This document shows, piece after piece, positions 7,328 to 15,627 of a stretch of DNA of 64,000 nucleotides. The notes beneath the pieces are model-generated. The model was not told the origin of the DNA. It saw nothing but the letters and a program-made list of their open reading frames with translations, and searched no databases. The stretch comes from Roseiarcus sp963759955 (GTDB lineage Bacteria; Pseudomonadota; Alphaproteobacteria; Rhizobiales; Beijerinckiaceae): positions 1 to 64,000 of the forward strand of contig CAVXCA010000026.1 in assembly GCA_963759955.1 (NCBI GenBank), in the 5' to 3' direction. The translations under genes and the position numbers were made by a program. The first letter of the stretch is position 1. Every line of letters begins with the position of its first letter.

Positions 7328-8530
7328 CTAGGCGGAAGGCCGGGGCTCCAGCGCGCGGAATTCGTCGAGCATGTCGGCCCATTTCTGCATGAGCCCGACA
7401 CGCTCGCGCCAATAGCTCGCGCGATTGTAGGCCCGCCGTATCGAATCGTCTTGCTGATGACCGAGCGCCGCTTCGATAACGTCGGGATTGAAGCCGTTCT
7501 CGTTGAGAATCGTGCTCGCGGTCGAGCGGAAACCGTGGGCGGTCATTTCGTCCTGGGTAAAGCCCATGCGGCGCAGGGCGGAGTTGAACGCGTTTTCGGA
7601 CAGGGGCTTTCGGAACGAGCGCGTCGATGGAAAAATGAACGTGCTCATTTCTGAGACCGGCCAAATGTCGCGCAAGATTGCGATGGCTTGTCGCGAAAGG
7701 GGAACGTCGTGCAGCCGGCGCATCTTCGTTCGCTCAGCGGGAATGCGCCAAACCGCTTTCTCGAAATTGATCTCTGACCGAGTCGCGCAACGAATCTCGC
7801 CCGGCCGTGCGAACGTCAGGGCGGAGAATTGCAGGGCCGCCTTGAGTGTCGGCCAGCCGTCGAAGGCGTCGATCGCGCGCAAGAGGCTCCCGAAGTGTCG
7901 CTCGTCGGTGATCGCCGCCCGCGGCTTGGAGTTCGGCTTAAGCAATGCGCCTTGTAGCGCGTAGCTGGGGTCGCTCGTCGCTCGCAGGGTAACGATCGCC
8001 AGCCGGAAGACTGAGCCGATAACGCCGCGCATCCGACGAGCCGTCTCTCGGCGTCCGCTCTTTTCGACCCGCTTCAAGAGATCGAGAATTTCGGCCGGGG
8101 TGATTTCAGTGATCGTGCGGGTCGAGATCGGACGGCACAGCTCCTCCAGGAACCATCTGTTCTTCTTCAGCGTCGATTGCGCCGCGCCGTTGGCCTCAAG
8201 CCGCTCGATGTATTCGCCAGCGATGACGCCGAAGGTGTTGTGCGACGTGGCTTCGGCGGCGATCCGGTCGAGTTTCTTTTGCACTGATGGATCGGTGCCC
8301 GCGATGATCTGCCGCTTCGCTTCTTCGCGCTTCCGCCTGGCGTCGGCCAACGAGACGATCGGGTAGGGGCCGATCGATAGGGTTCGCTCTTTGCCGAGAA
8401 AGAAGTAGCGCAGCCGCCAAAATTTGGAGCCGTTCGGCTGGACGACAAGGAAAAGACCGCCGCCGTCTGCGAGCTTGAACGCTTTCGCCGCGGGCTTGGC
8501 GTTGTCGACGGCGAGATTCGTGAGCGCCAT
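7328..8530 (-). CDS. P4-type tyrosine integrase
   Basis: The enzyme integrates and excises the island at the tRNA gene. The 400-residue product has the N-terminal arm-binding domain of P4-like integrases (about 1-90, with DGGGLFLVV and GPYPIVSLADAR) and a core-binding domain (about 98-180). The catalytic domain shows R242 (in ARPGE), K269, H332 and R335 (HGFRS), H358 (GHQ) and the nucleophile Y368 (RRAYNRA). All catalytic residues are present, so it should be active. It starts at ATG 8530, 176 bases from the tRNA 3' end, as is usual for such islands. Confidence 0.95.
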   Translation of the reverse strand: MALTNLAVDNAKPAAKAFKLADGGGLFLVVQPNGSKFWRLRYFFLGKERTLSIGPYPIVSLADARRKREEAKRQIIAGTDPSVQKKLDRIAAEATSHNTFGVIAGEYIERLEANGAAQSTLKKNRWFLEELCRPISTRTITEITPAEILDLLKRVEKSGRRETARRMRGVIGSVFRLAIVTLRATSDPSYALQGALLKPNSKPRAAITDERHFGSLLRAIDAFDGWPTLKAALQFSALTFARPGEIRCATRSEINFEKAVWRIPAERTKMRRLHDVPLSRQAIAILRDIWPVSEMSTFIFPSTRSFRKPLSENAFNSALRRMGFTQDEMTAHGFRSTASTILNENGFNPDVIEAALGHQQDDSIRRAYNRASYWRERVGLMQKWADMLDEFRALEPRPSA

Positions 8531-8706
8531 GGTGGGGTAAACCTGGGTATCTCGCCAGTGGGGAAAATGGGCGTTGCCCAGGAATCTACCCCAAAATCGA
8601 CGCGACGCAACGTTCCACCATGCACAACCATGCGACGGGGAATGACGATAACGATCTGATTTTCAGGGGAAAATGAGCGACTATGAGATACTACGAAACG
8701 ATGTTG

Positions 8707-8792
8707 TGGTGCCCCTGGCCGGAATCGAACCAGCACTCCTTGCGGAACTCGATTTTGAGTTCGAGCGCGTCTACCAGTTCCGCCACAGGGGC
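8707..8792 (-). tRNA. tRNA-Leu (anticodon CAA), with an 8-base anticodon loop as sequenced
   Basis: The 86-base gene is a class II tRNA. Acceptor arms GCCCCTG and CAGGGGC pair perfectly, the D arm is GCG-GAACTGGTAGA-CGC, the T arm is GCTGG-TTCGATT-CCGGC, and ACCA is encoded at the 3' end. The anticodon stem CTCGA/TCGAG encloses ACTCAAAA, eight bases instead of seven. CAA at 8757-8755 is the natural anticodon. The extra base is an A in an AA run (TT at 8760-8761 on the plus strand) and may be a sequencing error. The 3' end borders the genomic island and is its likely attachment site. Confidence 0.9.
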
Positions 8793-8975
8793 CCGCGCCA
8801 AGCGGTCGCCGCGGCGATATAGAACGGCGGCGGGCGCGCGGTCAACGGTGGCGGCGGCGGCTTTAGCGCCTCGAATTCAGGAAATCCTCATCATCGCGCG
8901 CTATGCCGGCGCGATGGACTTCGCGGCCGCCGGCGGCTAAGCGTGCGGCGGCGCGGGCGTTCTCATCGGATCGGC

Positions 8976-9557
8976 ATGTTCAAGAGCCTCTATTCCAGGA
9001 TCATCGCGCTCTCCGAGAGCGCCAACGCGCCTTACGCGCTCGCCGCGGTCGCTTTCGCCGAGAGTTCGTTCTTTCCCCTGCCCCCCGACGTGATCCTGGC
9101 GCCGATGTCGCTCGCCAAGCCGCAGCTCGCCTGGCGCTATGCGCTGATCGCCACGATCGCCTCGGTCGTGGGCGGCGTCGTCGGCTATGGCATCGGCGCG
9201 CTGCTGTTCGACACGCTCGGCCAGTGGTTGATCCATCTATACGGCTACGCCGACAAGATGGCGGCGCTGAAGGAGACCTATGCGCGATGGGGCGCGCTGG
9301 TGATCCTCATCAAGGGGTTGACGCCGATCCCCTATAAGCTGGTCACCATCGTCAGCGGGCTGCTCGGCTACAACTTCGCGGCGTTCGTCGGGCTTTCGCT
9401 GGTGACGCGCGGCGCGCGGTTCTTTCTGCTTGCGGGCGCGCTCAATCATTTCGGCGATCCGCTGCGCCTCGCGCTCGAACGTCATTTTGCCGTTTTCCTC
9501 GGGCTCATCGCGATCATGGTCGTGGCGGGCTTCGTCATCGCGACGCGGGTGCTCTGA
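8976..9557 (+). CDS. YqaA-family inner membrane protein (DedA/SNARE-associated superfamily)
   Basis: The 193-residue protein is an integral inner membrane protein of the YqaA/DedA-like superfamily. Related DedA proteins are linked to lipid or ion transport; the substrate here is unknown. It shows four or five hydrophobic segments, a conserved FAESSFFPLPPDVIL stretch near the N-terminus, and IKGLTPIPYKLVTIVSG in the middle, both typical of the family. I start it at ATG 8976 (MFKSLYSRI); an in-frame GTG at 8943 adds only basic residues. Its stop overlaps the dsbB-like start as TGATG, so the two are probably co-translated. Confidence 0.88.
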   Translation: MFKSLYSRIIALSESANAPYALAAVAFAESSFFPLPPDVILAPMSLAKPQLAWRYALIATIASVVGGVVGYGIGALLFDTLGQWLIHLYGYADKMAALKETYARWGALVILIKGLTPIPYKLVTIVSGLLGYNFAAFVGLSLVTRGARFFLLAGALNHFGDPLRLALERHFAVFLGLIAIMVVAGFVIATRVL

Positions 9558-10066
9558 TGTCCTTTGTTGTGGCGGCTCTTCCCAAACGCGCGACCGACAA
9601 CGCGCTGGCGATCGGCGGGCTCGCCTTCGCGACGATCGTCGCGGCGTGGGTGTTTCAAGCGCTCGGCTACGCCCCTTGCGATCTCTGCCTCGAGCAGCGT
9701 TACGCCTATTACGCCGGCGTTCCCCTCGCCGCCGTCGCATTCGCTCTGGCGGCGTCCGGAGCCAGCCGCGCCCTAATGCGCGGCGCGTTTTGGCTGCTGG
9801 CGCTGATCTTCGTCGGCAACGTCGTCCTGGCGACGTACCATTCGGGCGTCGAACTCCACCTCTGGCAGGGTCCGACCGCCTGCACCGGCGCGATCGACGC
9901 GCCAAAGGGCGCCGGCAACCTTCTTGATCAGCTCGCGACCGTCAAGGTCGTGAACTGCGACGTCGTGCAGATCAGGATTTTCGGCCTTTCGTTCGCCAAC
10001 TGGAACATTCTCGTTTCCGGCGCCCTGGCGACGCTCGCCGCGCGCGCTGCGTTGGCGCGCGGCTGA
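9557..10066 (+). CDS. dsbB: DsbB-family disulfide bond formation protein
   Basis: DsbB reoxidises the periplasmic thiol oxidase DsbA and passes electrons to quinones in the inner membrane. The 169-residue protein has four predicted membrane helices, the first active-site pair in APCDLCLEQR (CxxC), and the second cysteine pair in TACTGAID and VVNCD. ATG 9557 overlaps the stop of the YqaA-like gene, which suggests an operon. Length and cysteine layout are normal for the alphaproteobacterial branch. Confidence 0.9.
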   Translation: MSFVVAALPKRATDNALAIGGLAFATIVAAWVFQALGYAPCDLCLEQRYAYYAGVPLAAVAFALAASGASRALMRGAFWLLALIFVGNVVLATYHSGVELHLWQGPTACTGAIDAPKGAGNLLDQLATVKVVNCDVVQIRIFGLSFANWNILVSGALATLAARAALARG

Positions 10067-10097
10067 AGGCCGCGATTGCGGCTAAGCGGACCTCGCT

Positions 10098-11627
10098 CTA
10101 AATCGGCGCCTTGCCCAGCGGCAAGCCGTTGACCTTCATCATGCCGTCTGCGCCGAGCTCCCCGATCCAGGTCAACGAGCCGTCGCTTTCGGTCTTGGCT
10201 AGGCCCTTGGCCATCGCCAGAACGGGAACCATCTTCTTTTCCGCCTCCGGGCCGAGGCCCTTCAGCGCCGCCTGCGTCTTGTCGAAATTGCGCATGTGCA
10301 CGGTGAACGTTCCCGTAGGCATCTTGGCCTGATAGCGGACCTGGCCTTCGAACGCGATGTCGAGCTGCGGCGCGACGATGTGCGAAGGCGGGATGTCGAC
10401 GACCAAGGGTCCTGCGCCGGTCAGCTTGGCCCAGACCTTTGCGTCGTCTTCGTCGGAGATCGGCGGCGCGTCGCCGACCAGATGCATGTCGGCGACCGCT
10501 TCCGCGCCCGCGGCCGTCAGATCGAAGCCGCTGACCTTGAACCCGACGTCGAACGACGTCGGAACGAGATCGCGGAACATCGCGGGGACGAGGCCGGGCG
10601 GCAGCGTGAGGCCGCTCGCGGAGAAATGCTCCTCAAATCGGCTGGCGGAACCGGCCGCCGCGCCGCCGAGCCCCACCTTGGCGCCGTCGAAGGCGATCGG
10701 GCCCTGCGGCGTTTGCACGGTGAGCTTCTGCATTCCGACGTCTTCGTCGAGCGAGAGCTGGCTGGCGAGCGCCGCCGTCAGCAGCGTCTTGAAAGGCGCC
10801 TCGTTGGCGGCGAGTTCCGGTCGCGTCGGATGGGCGACCAGGAAAGCCCAGAGGTCGAGCAGCGGCTTCGGCTTCACGCCGCCCAATTTCATTTCGACGG
10901 ACGCCTTGTCGGCCTGGGCGGCGATATTGACAGGCTTGGCGTTTGGCTTGGAATCGGCGTTCGGGTTGGCGCTCGCATCCGGTTTGATCGCGTTGGGATC
11001 GATCGTCATCGTCAAAGCGAGGGCGCCGATGGTTTCCTGCACGTCCGTCGCCTGCGCGCCGTCGGCGGACGCTTGGCTCGCCGTCGTGGCCTGCATCCCA
11101 CCAAAATCCACCTTTTCGTCGATGCCGGGCCCCTGCGCGTGCATGGCGAATTTGTCGCCGCTCGCTTGGCCGCTCCGGACCCAGGAAGTCGCCGGATCGA
11201 TCACCATGACGTTCTTCAGGCCGCCAAAAGTCATGGTCGAATCGAAGGTCAAGTCCTTGTGTTTCGAATGGGCGACGATAGTCGGGAACTCGCTCTGTTC
11301 GACGCGCCAGGCGCCGTCGTCCTGTTCGATCACTTTGAACTTCATGATCGCAGAGTCGTAGCTGACGCCTGTGGCCTTGAGCGGAGCGAGAAGAGCGCCG
11401 ATGTCGAACGCGACGAGGTAGTCTGCGCTCTCCGGCGTAACGACGATCGAAGAAGGGGCGCCGGCGGTCTGTTGTCCGGCATAGGTCGCGAAGAATGCGC
11501 TGAGCTTTTGCGCTCCCTCGGGCGTGGCGGGCAAGTCTTTCGCGGCGGCGCCGACGGTGAGCGCGCCGAGCGCGGCGGTCGCGAGCAACGAGGCGCGCCA
11601 AGGAAAGCGAGTCTGGCGAGGCGGCAT
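10098..11627 (-). CDS. Secreted hypothetical protein (509 residues)
   Basis: I do not recognise a named family. The product starts with a clear signal peptide (MPPRQTR, a hydrophobic stretch, then VGAAAKD), so it should be periplasmic or outer membrane associated. The rest is rich in alternating hydrophobic and polar residues, with a low-complexity stretch of Asn, Asp, Pro and Lys near residues 210-240. ATG 11627 has a good ribosome site (AAAAGGA, six bases upstream). A longer in-frame reading to 12413 runs antisense-like through rpoH and was rejected. It lies downstream of rpoH on the same strand, separated by 191 bases. Confidence 0.75.
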   Translation of the reverse strand: MPPRQTRFPWRASLLATAALGALTVGAAAKDLPATPEGAQKLSAFFATYAGQQTAGAPSSIVVTPESADYLVAFDIGALLAPLKATGVSYDSAIMKFKVIEQDDGAWRVEQSEFPTIVAHSKHKDLTFDSTMTFGGLKNVMVIDPATSWVRSGQASGDKFAMHAQGPGIDEKVDFGGMQATTASQASADGAQATDVQETIGALALTMTIDPNAIKPDASANPNADSKPNAKPVNIAAQADKASVEMKLGGVKPKPLLDLWAFLVAHPTRPELAANEAPFKTLLTAALASQLSLDEDVGMQKLTVQTPQGPIAFDGAKVGLGGAAAGSASRFEEHFSASGLTLPPGLVPAMFRDLVPTSFDVGFKVSGFDLTAAGAEAVADMHLVGDAPPISDEDDAKVWAKLTGAGPLVVDIPPSHIVAPQLDIAFEGQVRYQAKMPTGTFTVHMRNFDKTQAALKGLGPEAEKKMVPVLAMAKGLAKTESDGSLTWIGELGADGMMKVNGLPLGKAPI

Positions 11628-11818
11628 GACGATTCCTTTTGTCCTGGAGACACACGGAGCGCGCGCTCTGAACGCGGCGCGCACGGATATTAGAGGAATT
11701 CCCGCCCGTCGTCGCGACTTCATCGTCGCACCGTGTTCGGGTTCGCCCATCGACGTTACGGTCTGGTGAACGCGCGCCTTCGAAGACCAGCAAGCGCCGG
11801 CGGGCGTTTGTCGACTGG

Positions 11819-12724
11819 TTATGGCGCGGGCAGCGCCGGCGCCGGGCGATTGCCGGGAATTTGCGCGAGCGCGACGCCGGCCTTCACCGCCGCCTGCACT
11901 TTCTCGAACGCGCGCACCTCGATCTGGCGCACGCGCTCGCGCGAAACGCCGAATTCCGTCGAAAGCTCTTCGAGAGTCACCGGGTCGTCGGCGAGCCGGC
12001 GCGCTTCGAAGATGCGGCGCTCGCGGGCGTTGAGCACGCGCAGCGCCTTCTTCAGCGCGTCGAGCCGGGCGTCGCTTTCCTCGCGATCGGCCAGAACCGT
12101 CTCTTGGCTGGCGCTTTCGTCGACCAGCCAATCCTGCCACTCGCCGTCGCCCTCTTCGCGCAGCGGCGCATTGAGCGAGGCGTCGCCCCCCAAGCGCCGG
12201 TTCATGTCGACGACGTCCTGCTGGGCGACGCCCAGGCGCTTGGCGATCACGGCGACCTGATCGGCGCGCAGATCGCCGTCGTCGAGCGCCGAAATACGGC
12301 TCTTGGCCTTGCGCAAGTTGAAGAACAGCTTCTTCTGGCTCGCGGTCGTGCCCATTTTGACCAGCGACCAGGAGCGCAAGATGTATTCCTGGATCGAGGC
12401 GCGGATCCACCACATCGCGTAGGTCGCGAGCTTGAAGCCTTTGTCCGGCTCGAAGCGCCTGACCGCCTGCATCAGGCCGACGTTGCCCTCGGAAATGACT
12501 TCGCCGATCGGCAGGCCGTAGCCCCGGTAGCCCATGGCGATCTTGGCCACCAGTCGCAAATGGGAGGTGACGAGCTTATGCGCGGCCTCGCGATCGCCAT
12601 GCTCGCGCCACCGCTTGGCGAGCATGTATTCTTCCTGCGGCTCCAGCATCGGGAACCGTTTGATTTCCGAGAGATAGCGCGAAAGGCCAGACTCTCCGGC
12701 AATAATGGGAAGGGCGGCGGCCAT
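11819..12724 (-). CDS. rpoH: RNA polymerase sigma-32 factor RpoH
   Basis: RpoH directs RNA polymerase to heat-shock promoters. The 301-residue protein has sigma region 2 with EGNVGLMQAVRRFEPDKGFKLATYAMWWI (about 80-115). It also has the RpoH box (QKKLFFNLRK, about 130) and region 4 with VTLEELSTEFGVSRERVRQIE near residues 250-275. ATG 12724 is preceded by GAGGAGAA at ideal distance; the in-frame extension to 12814 has no family match. It lies downstream of rluD on the same strand, an order common in Rhizobiales. Confidence 0.96.
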   Translation of the reverse strand: MAAALPIIAGESGLSRYLSEIKRFPMLEPQEEYMLAKRWREHGDREAAHKLVTSHLRLVAKIAMGYRGYGLPIGEVISEGNVGLMQAVRRFEPDKGFKLATYAMWWIRASIQEYILRSWSLVKMGTTASQKKLFFNLRKAKSRISALDDGDLRADQVAVIAKRLGVAQQDVVDMNRRLGGDASLNAPLREEGDGEWQDWLVDESASQETVLADREESDARLDALKKALRVLNARERRIFEARRLADDPVTLEELSTEFGVSRERVRQIEVRAFEKVQAAVKAGVALAQIPGNRPAPALPAP

Positions 12725-12896
12725 CGGGTTCTCCTCAGGGGGAGCGCACGCGGCGGCCCGCGCTCCGGCGGTCGCTCGAAGCGCCGCGTCGCTCGATATA
12801 GTTCGATCGACCATGGCCGAAAGAGGGCGAAACGCAAGAGTTCGATCGAGGGTTGGATGACAAATCGTTCATCTCGCGGCCGCGCCCGCAGGGACT

Positions 12897-14006
12897 TCAG
12901 CGGCCGATCGGCTCACGTAACGCCTTGACAACAGCAATAAAATTGTCCGGCGGGGGGCTCTCGAAGAACAGCGCCTCGCCGGTGATCGGATGCTCGAAAC
13001 CCAGACTGGCCGCGTGCAGGGCCTGGCGTCCCAAGGCCGCCAGCGCGAGGCGCGCCTCAGCCGACAATTGGCTCGCCTTGGTCTTGAAGCCGGCGCCGTA
13101 GACCGAATCGCCGAGCAAGGGATGGCCGATATGGGCGAGATGCACGCGGATCTGATGGGTGCGGCCGGTCTCCAGCCGGCAGGCGACCAGGCTCGCCGGC
13201 CCGAGCGGCCGTTCGACGCGCCAATGGGTGATCGCTTCGCGGCCGCGACCCGGGCCGACCACCGCCATTTTCTCACGATGGCGCGGATGGCGCCCGAGCG
13301 GCGCGTCCACCACGCCCGCCTTTCCGTCCATCGCGCCCCACACCAGGGCGCGATATTCGCGCACCAGCGAGCCGGTGCGCCCGTGATCGGCGAACAGCGC
13401 GGCGAGCCCTTGATGCGCGGCGTCGGTCTTGGCGACCACGATCAGCCCGGAGGTGTCCTTGTCGAGGCGATGCACGATGCCCGGCCGCTTCACCCCGCCG
13501 ATCCCGGAAAGGCTGGCGCCGCAATGGCGGATCAGCGCATTGACCAAGGTGCCCGAGGAATGTCCAGGCGCGGGATGCACGACCAGCCCCGCGGGCTTGT
13601 TGAGGACGACGAGATGGTCGTCCTCGAATGCGATGTCCAGCGCGACGTCCTCCCCGACGAGTTCCGATTCCTCGGCGGGGGGCGCGACGACGACGATTTT
13701 CGCGCCTTCGGCCAATTTGGCCGCCGGATCGCGCGTCTCGACGCCGTCGACCGCGACCTGTCCGGCTTCGATCAGCCCCTTGAGCCGGGTGCGCGACAGC
13801 GCGAGGCGCCGCTCGCCCGCCGCGTGCGCCAAGAAGCGGTCGAGCCGCTCGCCCGCTTCGCCCGCGCCGACCTCGAAATCGATCGCGCCTTCGGCGGCGG
13901 CGAGCGCGGGCCGCTCGGCAGGCGCCGGATCGGGAAGCGCCGGCTCGGAAGGCGCGCCGTCCGACGCCGCGCGGCTCCACGCGCGGCTCTTCGCCTTGGC
14001 GTTCAC
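12897..14006 (-). CDS. rluD: 23S rRNA pseudouridine synthase RluD
   Basis: The enzyme converts uridines of helix 69 in 23S rRNA to pseudouridine. The 369-residue protein has a low-complexity Ala/Pro-rich N-terminal tail (1-45), an S4 RNA-binding domain (about 50-110) and the catalytic domain. The catalytic aspartate lies in HRLDKDTSGLIVVAK. Later motifs ETGRTHQIRVHLAH and GHPLLGD are also typical. It starts with GTG 14006, overlapping the stop of the homocysteine methyltransferase frame (GTGA), which suggests translational coupling. rpoH follows downstream. Confidence 0.94.
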   Translation of the reverse strand: MNAKAKSRAWSRAASDGAPSEPALPDPAPAERPALAAAEGAIDFEVGAGEAGERLDRFLAHAAGERRLALSRTRLKGLIEAGQVAVDGVETRDPAAKLAEGAKIVVVAPPAEESELVGEDVALDIAFEDDHLVVLNKPAGLVVHPAPGHSSGTLVNALIRHCGASLSGIGGVKRPGIVHRLDKDTSGLIVVAKTDAAHQGLAALFADHGRTGSLVREYRALVWGAMDGKAGVVDAPLGRHPRHREKMAVVGPGRGREAITHWRVERPLGPASLVACRLETGRTHQIRVHLAHIGHPLLGDSVYGAGFKTKASQLSAEARLALAALGRQALHAASLGFEHPITGEALFFESPPPDNFIAVVKALREPIGR

Positions 14007-14999
14007 TTAGCCCCCTGGCCGCGCCGGCGCACGCGCGCGGCGGGTTCGGCGGCCGCCGGGGCGACCAGCGGGCCGAGCGCGGCGACGATCGCTTCGAGGC
14101 TCGGCCGCACGCCCGGCCGATGGGCGTCGAGACCGCGCCGCATCGCCGCCAGATGGGCGGGCTTGGTCCCGCAGCATCCGCCGATGATGCGCGCGCCGGC
14201 GTCGACCGCGAGGCCGGCGTAGGCCGCCATCAGTTCCGGCGAGCCGGAGTAGTGGATATGAGCGCCATGCCATTGGGGTATTCCCGCATTGGCCTTGGCG
14301 ATCAGGACTCCTTCGGGCCGCGCCTCGCTCATGGCGAGGATCGAGACCAAGAGATCGGCGGCGCCGACGCCGCAGTTGGCGCCGAACGCGAGCGGCTGAG
14401 GATCGAAATCCGCCGACGAGTTCGGCGAAGGCGGCCGGAGCGAGTCCCATCATCGTCTTGCCCGCGGTGTCGAAACTCGCGGTCGCGGTATAGGGCATCC
14501 CCAAGCGGCCTGCCGCGCGCGCCGCGGCGCGGATTTCATCAGGCGAGGACATAGTCTCGATCCACACGACGTCGGCGTCGCCTTCGCGCAGCCCTTCGAT
14601 CTGTTCGACGAAGATTTCTACGGCCTCGTCCTCGGCGAGCGGGCCGAGCGGCGCCAAGAGATCGCCGGTCGGCCCGAGCGAGCCGGCGACGACGACGCGG
14701 CGCCCCGCGCCTTTCGCCACGGCGCGCGCATTCTCAGCCGCCAATCGATTGAGTTCGCGCGTTCGCCTCTCGAGGCCGTGCAAGGCCAGGCGGCGGCGGT
14801 TGCCGCCGAAGCTATTGGTCAGGATGATGTCCGCGCCGGCGTCGACGAAGCTTTGGTGCAGCGCCCGGATCGCCTCGGGACGGGTGGCGTTCCATAATTC
14901 TGGGTTGTCGCCCGCAGTCAACCCAGCCTCAAACAAGTTCGTCCCCGTCGCGCCGTCGGCGAGCAGCGGACGACCCTCGGCGAGCAGAGTCTGGAGCAT
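14003..14999 (-). pseudogene. bmt: Betaine-type homocysteine S-methyltransferase, one-base frameshift
   Basis: The family transfers a methyl group to homocysteine to form methionine, using zinc bound by three cysteines. The first part (from ATG 14999, with GAGGAA upstream) reads MLQTLLAEGRPLLADGATGTN to MMGLAPAAFAELVGG. The rest is in another frame: FDPQPLAFGANCGVGAADLL and GARIIGGCCGTKPAHL with the zinc cysteines. One surplus T in a run (AAA at 14406-14408 on the plus strand) explains the shift. Corrected, the protein has 331 residues and its TGA overlaps the rluD start. That coupling, and intact motifs on both sides, favour a sequencing error or a very recent mutation. Confidence 0.85.
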
Positions 15000-15300
15000 G
15001 GATTCCTCGTGAAGGGGGCGAGCAGCGGCCGCGAACGGAAAGCTCCCCGCGCTGGGCAGATTTAGGCGCGGCTGGCCGCGATGACAAGCGGGCGTGGCAA
15101 ACCTTGATCGAGCGGGCGCGCCGGGCTCGGCTCCGCCTTGATTTGAACGGTGTGTTCCGGTATTCCGTAAGGCATCGATTACCGGCCGACGACTTGGCCC
15201 CGTATCTCGCGATGCGTGCCGACGAACCTCCCTGCATCGATATTCGCGCCGTCGCCGGCGCGCCAATGCGTATCGACACTCTCATATACGGAACTCTCCG
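15000..15300. other. Divergent intergenic region; long leader of the cold-shock gene
   Basis: This region separates the minus-strand methyltransferase gene from cspA and holds no gene I can support. Cold-shock genes usually have long structured leaders. Here an inverted repeat CCGGTA/TACCGG (15157-15162 and 15180-15185) lies about 115 bases before the cspA start. I could not recognise a SAM riboswitch in front of the methyltransferase gene. Confidence 0.4.
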
Positions 15301-15510
15301 ATGGCAACGGGTACGGTGAAGTGGTTCAACGCCACCAAAGGGTATGGCTTCATTCAGCCTGACGACGGCGGCAAGGACGTATTCGTCCACATCAGCGCGG
15401 TCGAGCGCGCGGGTCTTCGCGAACTCAATGAAGGCCAAAAAGTCTCTTACGAAATCGTCGCGGATAAGCGCACTGGCAAGTCCTCGGCCGGAAATCTCAG
15501 CGTCGCTTAA
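15301..15510 (+). CDS. cspA: CspA-family cold-shock protein
   Basis: A 69-residue single-domain cold-shock protein that binds single-stranded RNA or DNA. Both RNA-binding motifs are present: KGYGFIQPDD (RNP1-like, about residues 13-22) and VFVHISAV (RNP2, about 27-34). The start MATGTVKWFN is typical. The ribosome binding site is weak (ACGGAACTCTCC before ATG), as is common where translation depends on leader structure. It stands alone between divergent bmt and downstream xylulokinase. Confidence 0.95.
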   Translation: MATGTVKWFNATKGYGFIQPDDGGKDVFVHISAVERAGLRELNEGQKVSYEIVADKRTGKSSAGNLSVA

Positions 15511-15627
15511 CAAGACCCTCCGTCCACTCGGCGGACCCGACCCAAGGCCCCGGCGACAAGCGGTGGGCTCTTGCCTATTGTGACGCCTTTCGCGCGGCGC
15601 GCCAGCGCCCAGCGGGGAGGACGAAGA

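Larger units (their letters stand above)
1..8710. mobile_element. Genomic island (partial) integrated at tRNA-Leu(CAA)
   Basis: The stretch from the window edge to the 3' end of a tRNA-Leu gene carries an integrase facing away from the tRNA, a VirD4-like ATPase, a replication-relaxation-like gene, a SIR2-family gene and two insertion sequences, with no core genes. The first core genes appear directly on the other side of the tRNA. P4-type integrases are known to insert islands at tRNA 3' ends, which fits this layout. Several parts, especially 4450-5530 and 3060-3300, look lower in GC than the core region. The second attachment site, expected as a direct repeat of the tRNA 3' end, is not in the window, so the island continues to the left. 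Confidence 0.75.

Noticed and set aside
1..8706. Second attachment site (direct repeat of the tRNA 3' end)
   Set aside because: I looked for a copy of the tRNA-Leu T-arm and 3' end in the island and found none, so the other end must lie outside the window.
10296..11693. A 465-residue open frame on the plus strand
   Set aside because: It is opposite the secreted hypothetical gene, which has a signal peptide and a good ribosome site; the plus frame has neither.
11628..12413. N-terminal extension of the secreted protein at 10098-11627
   Set aside because: The extension overlaps rpoH in another frame and lacks family features; the signal peptide and ribosome site at 11627 mark the true start.
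15000..15120. SAM-type riboswitch in front of the homocysteine methyltransferase gene
   Set aside because: No SAM-II-like core or comparable conserved pattern could be recognised.
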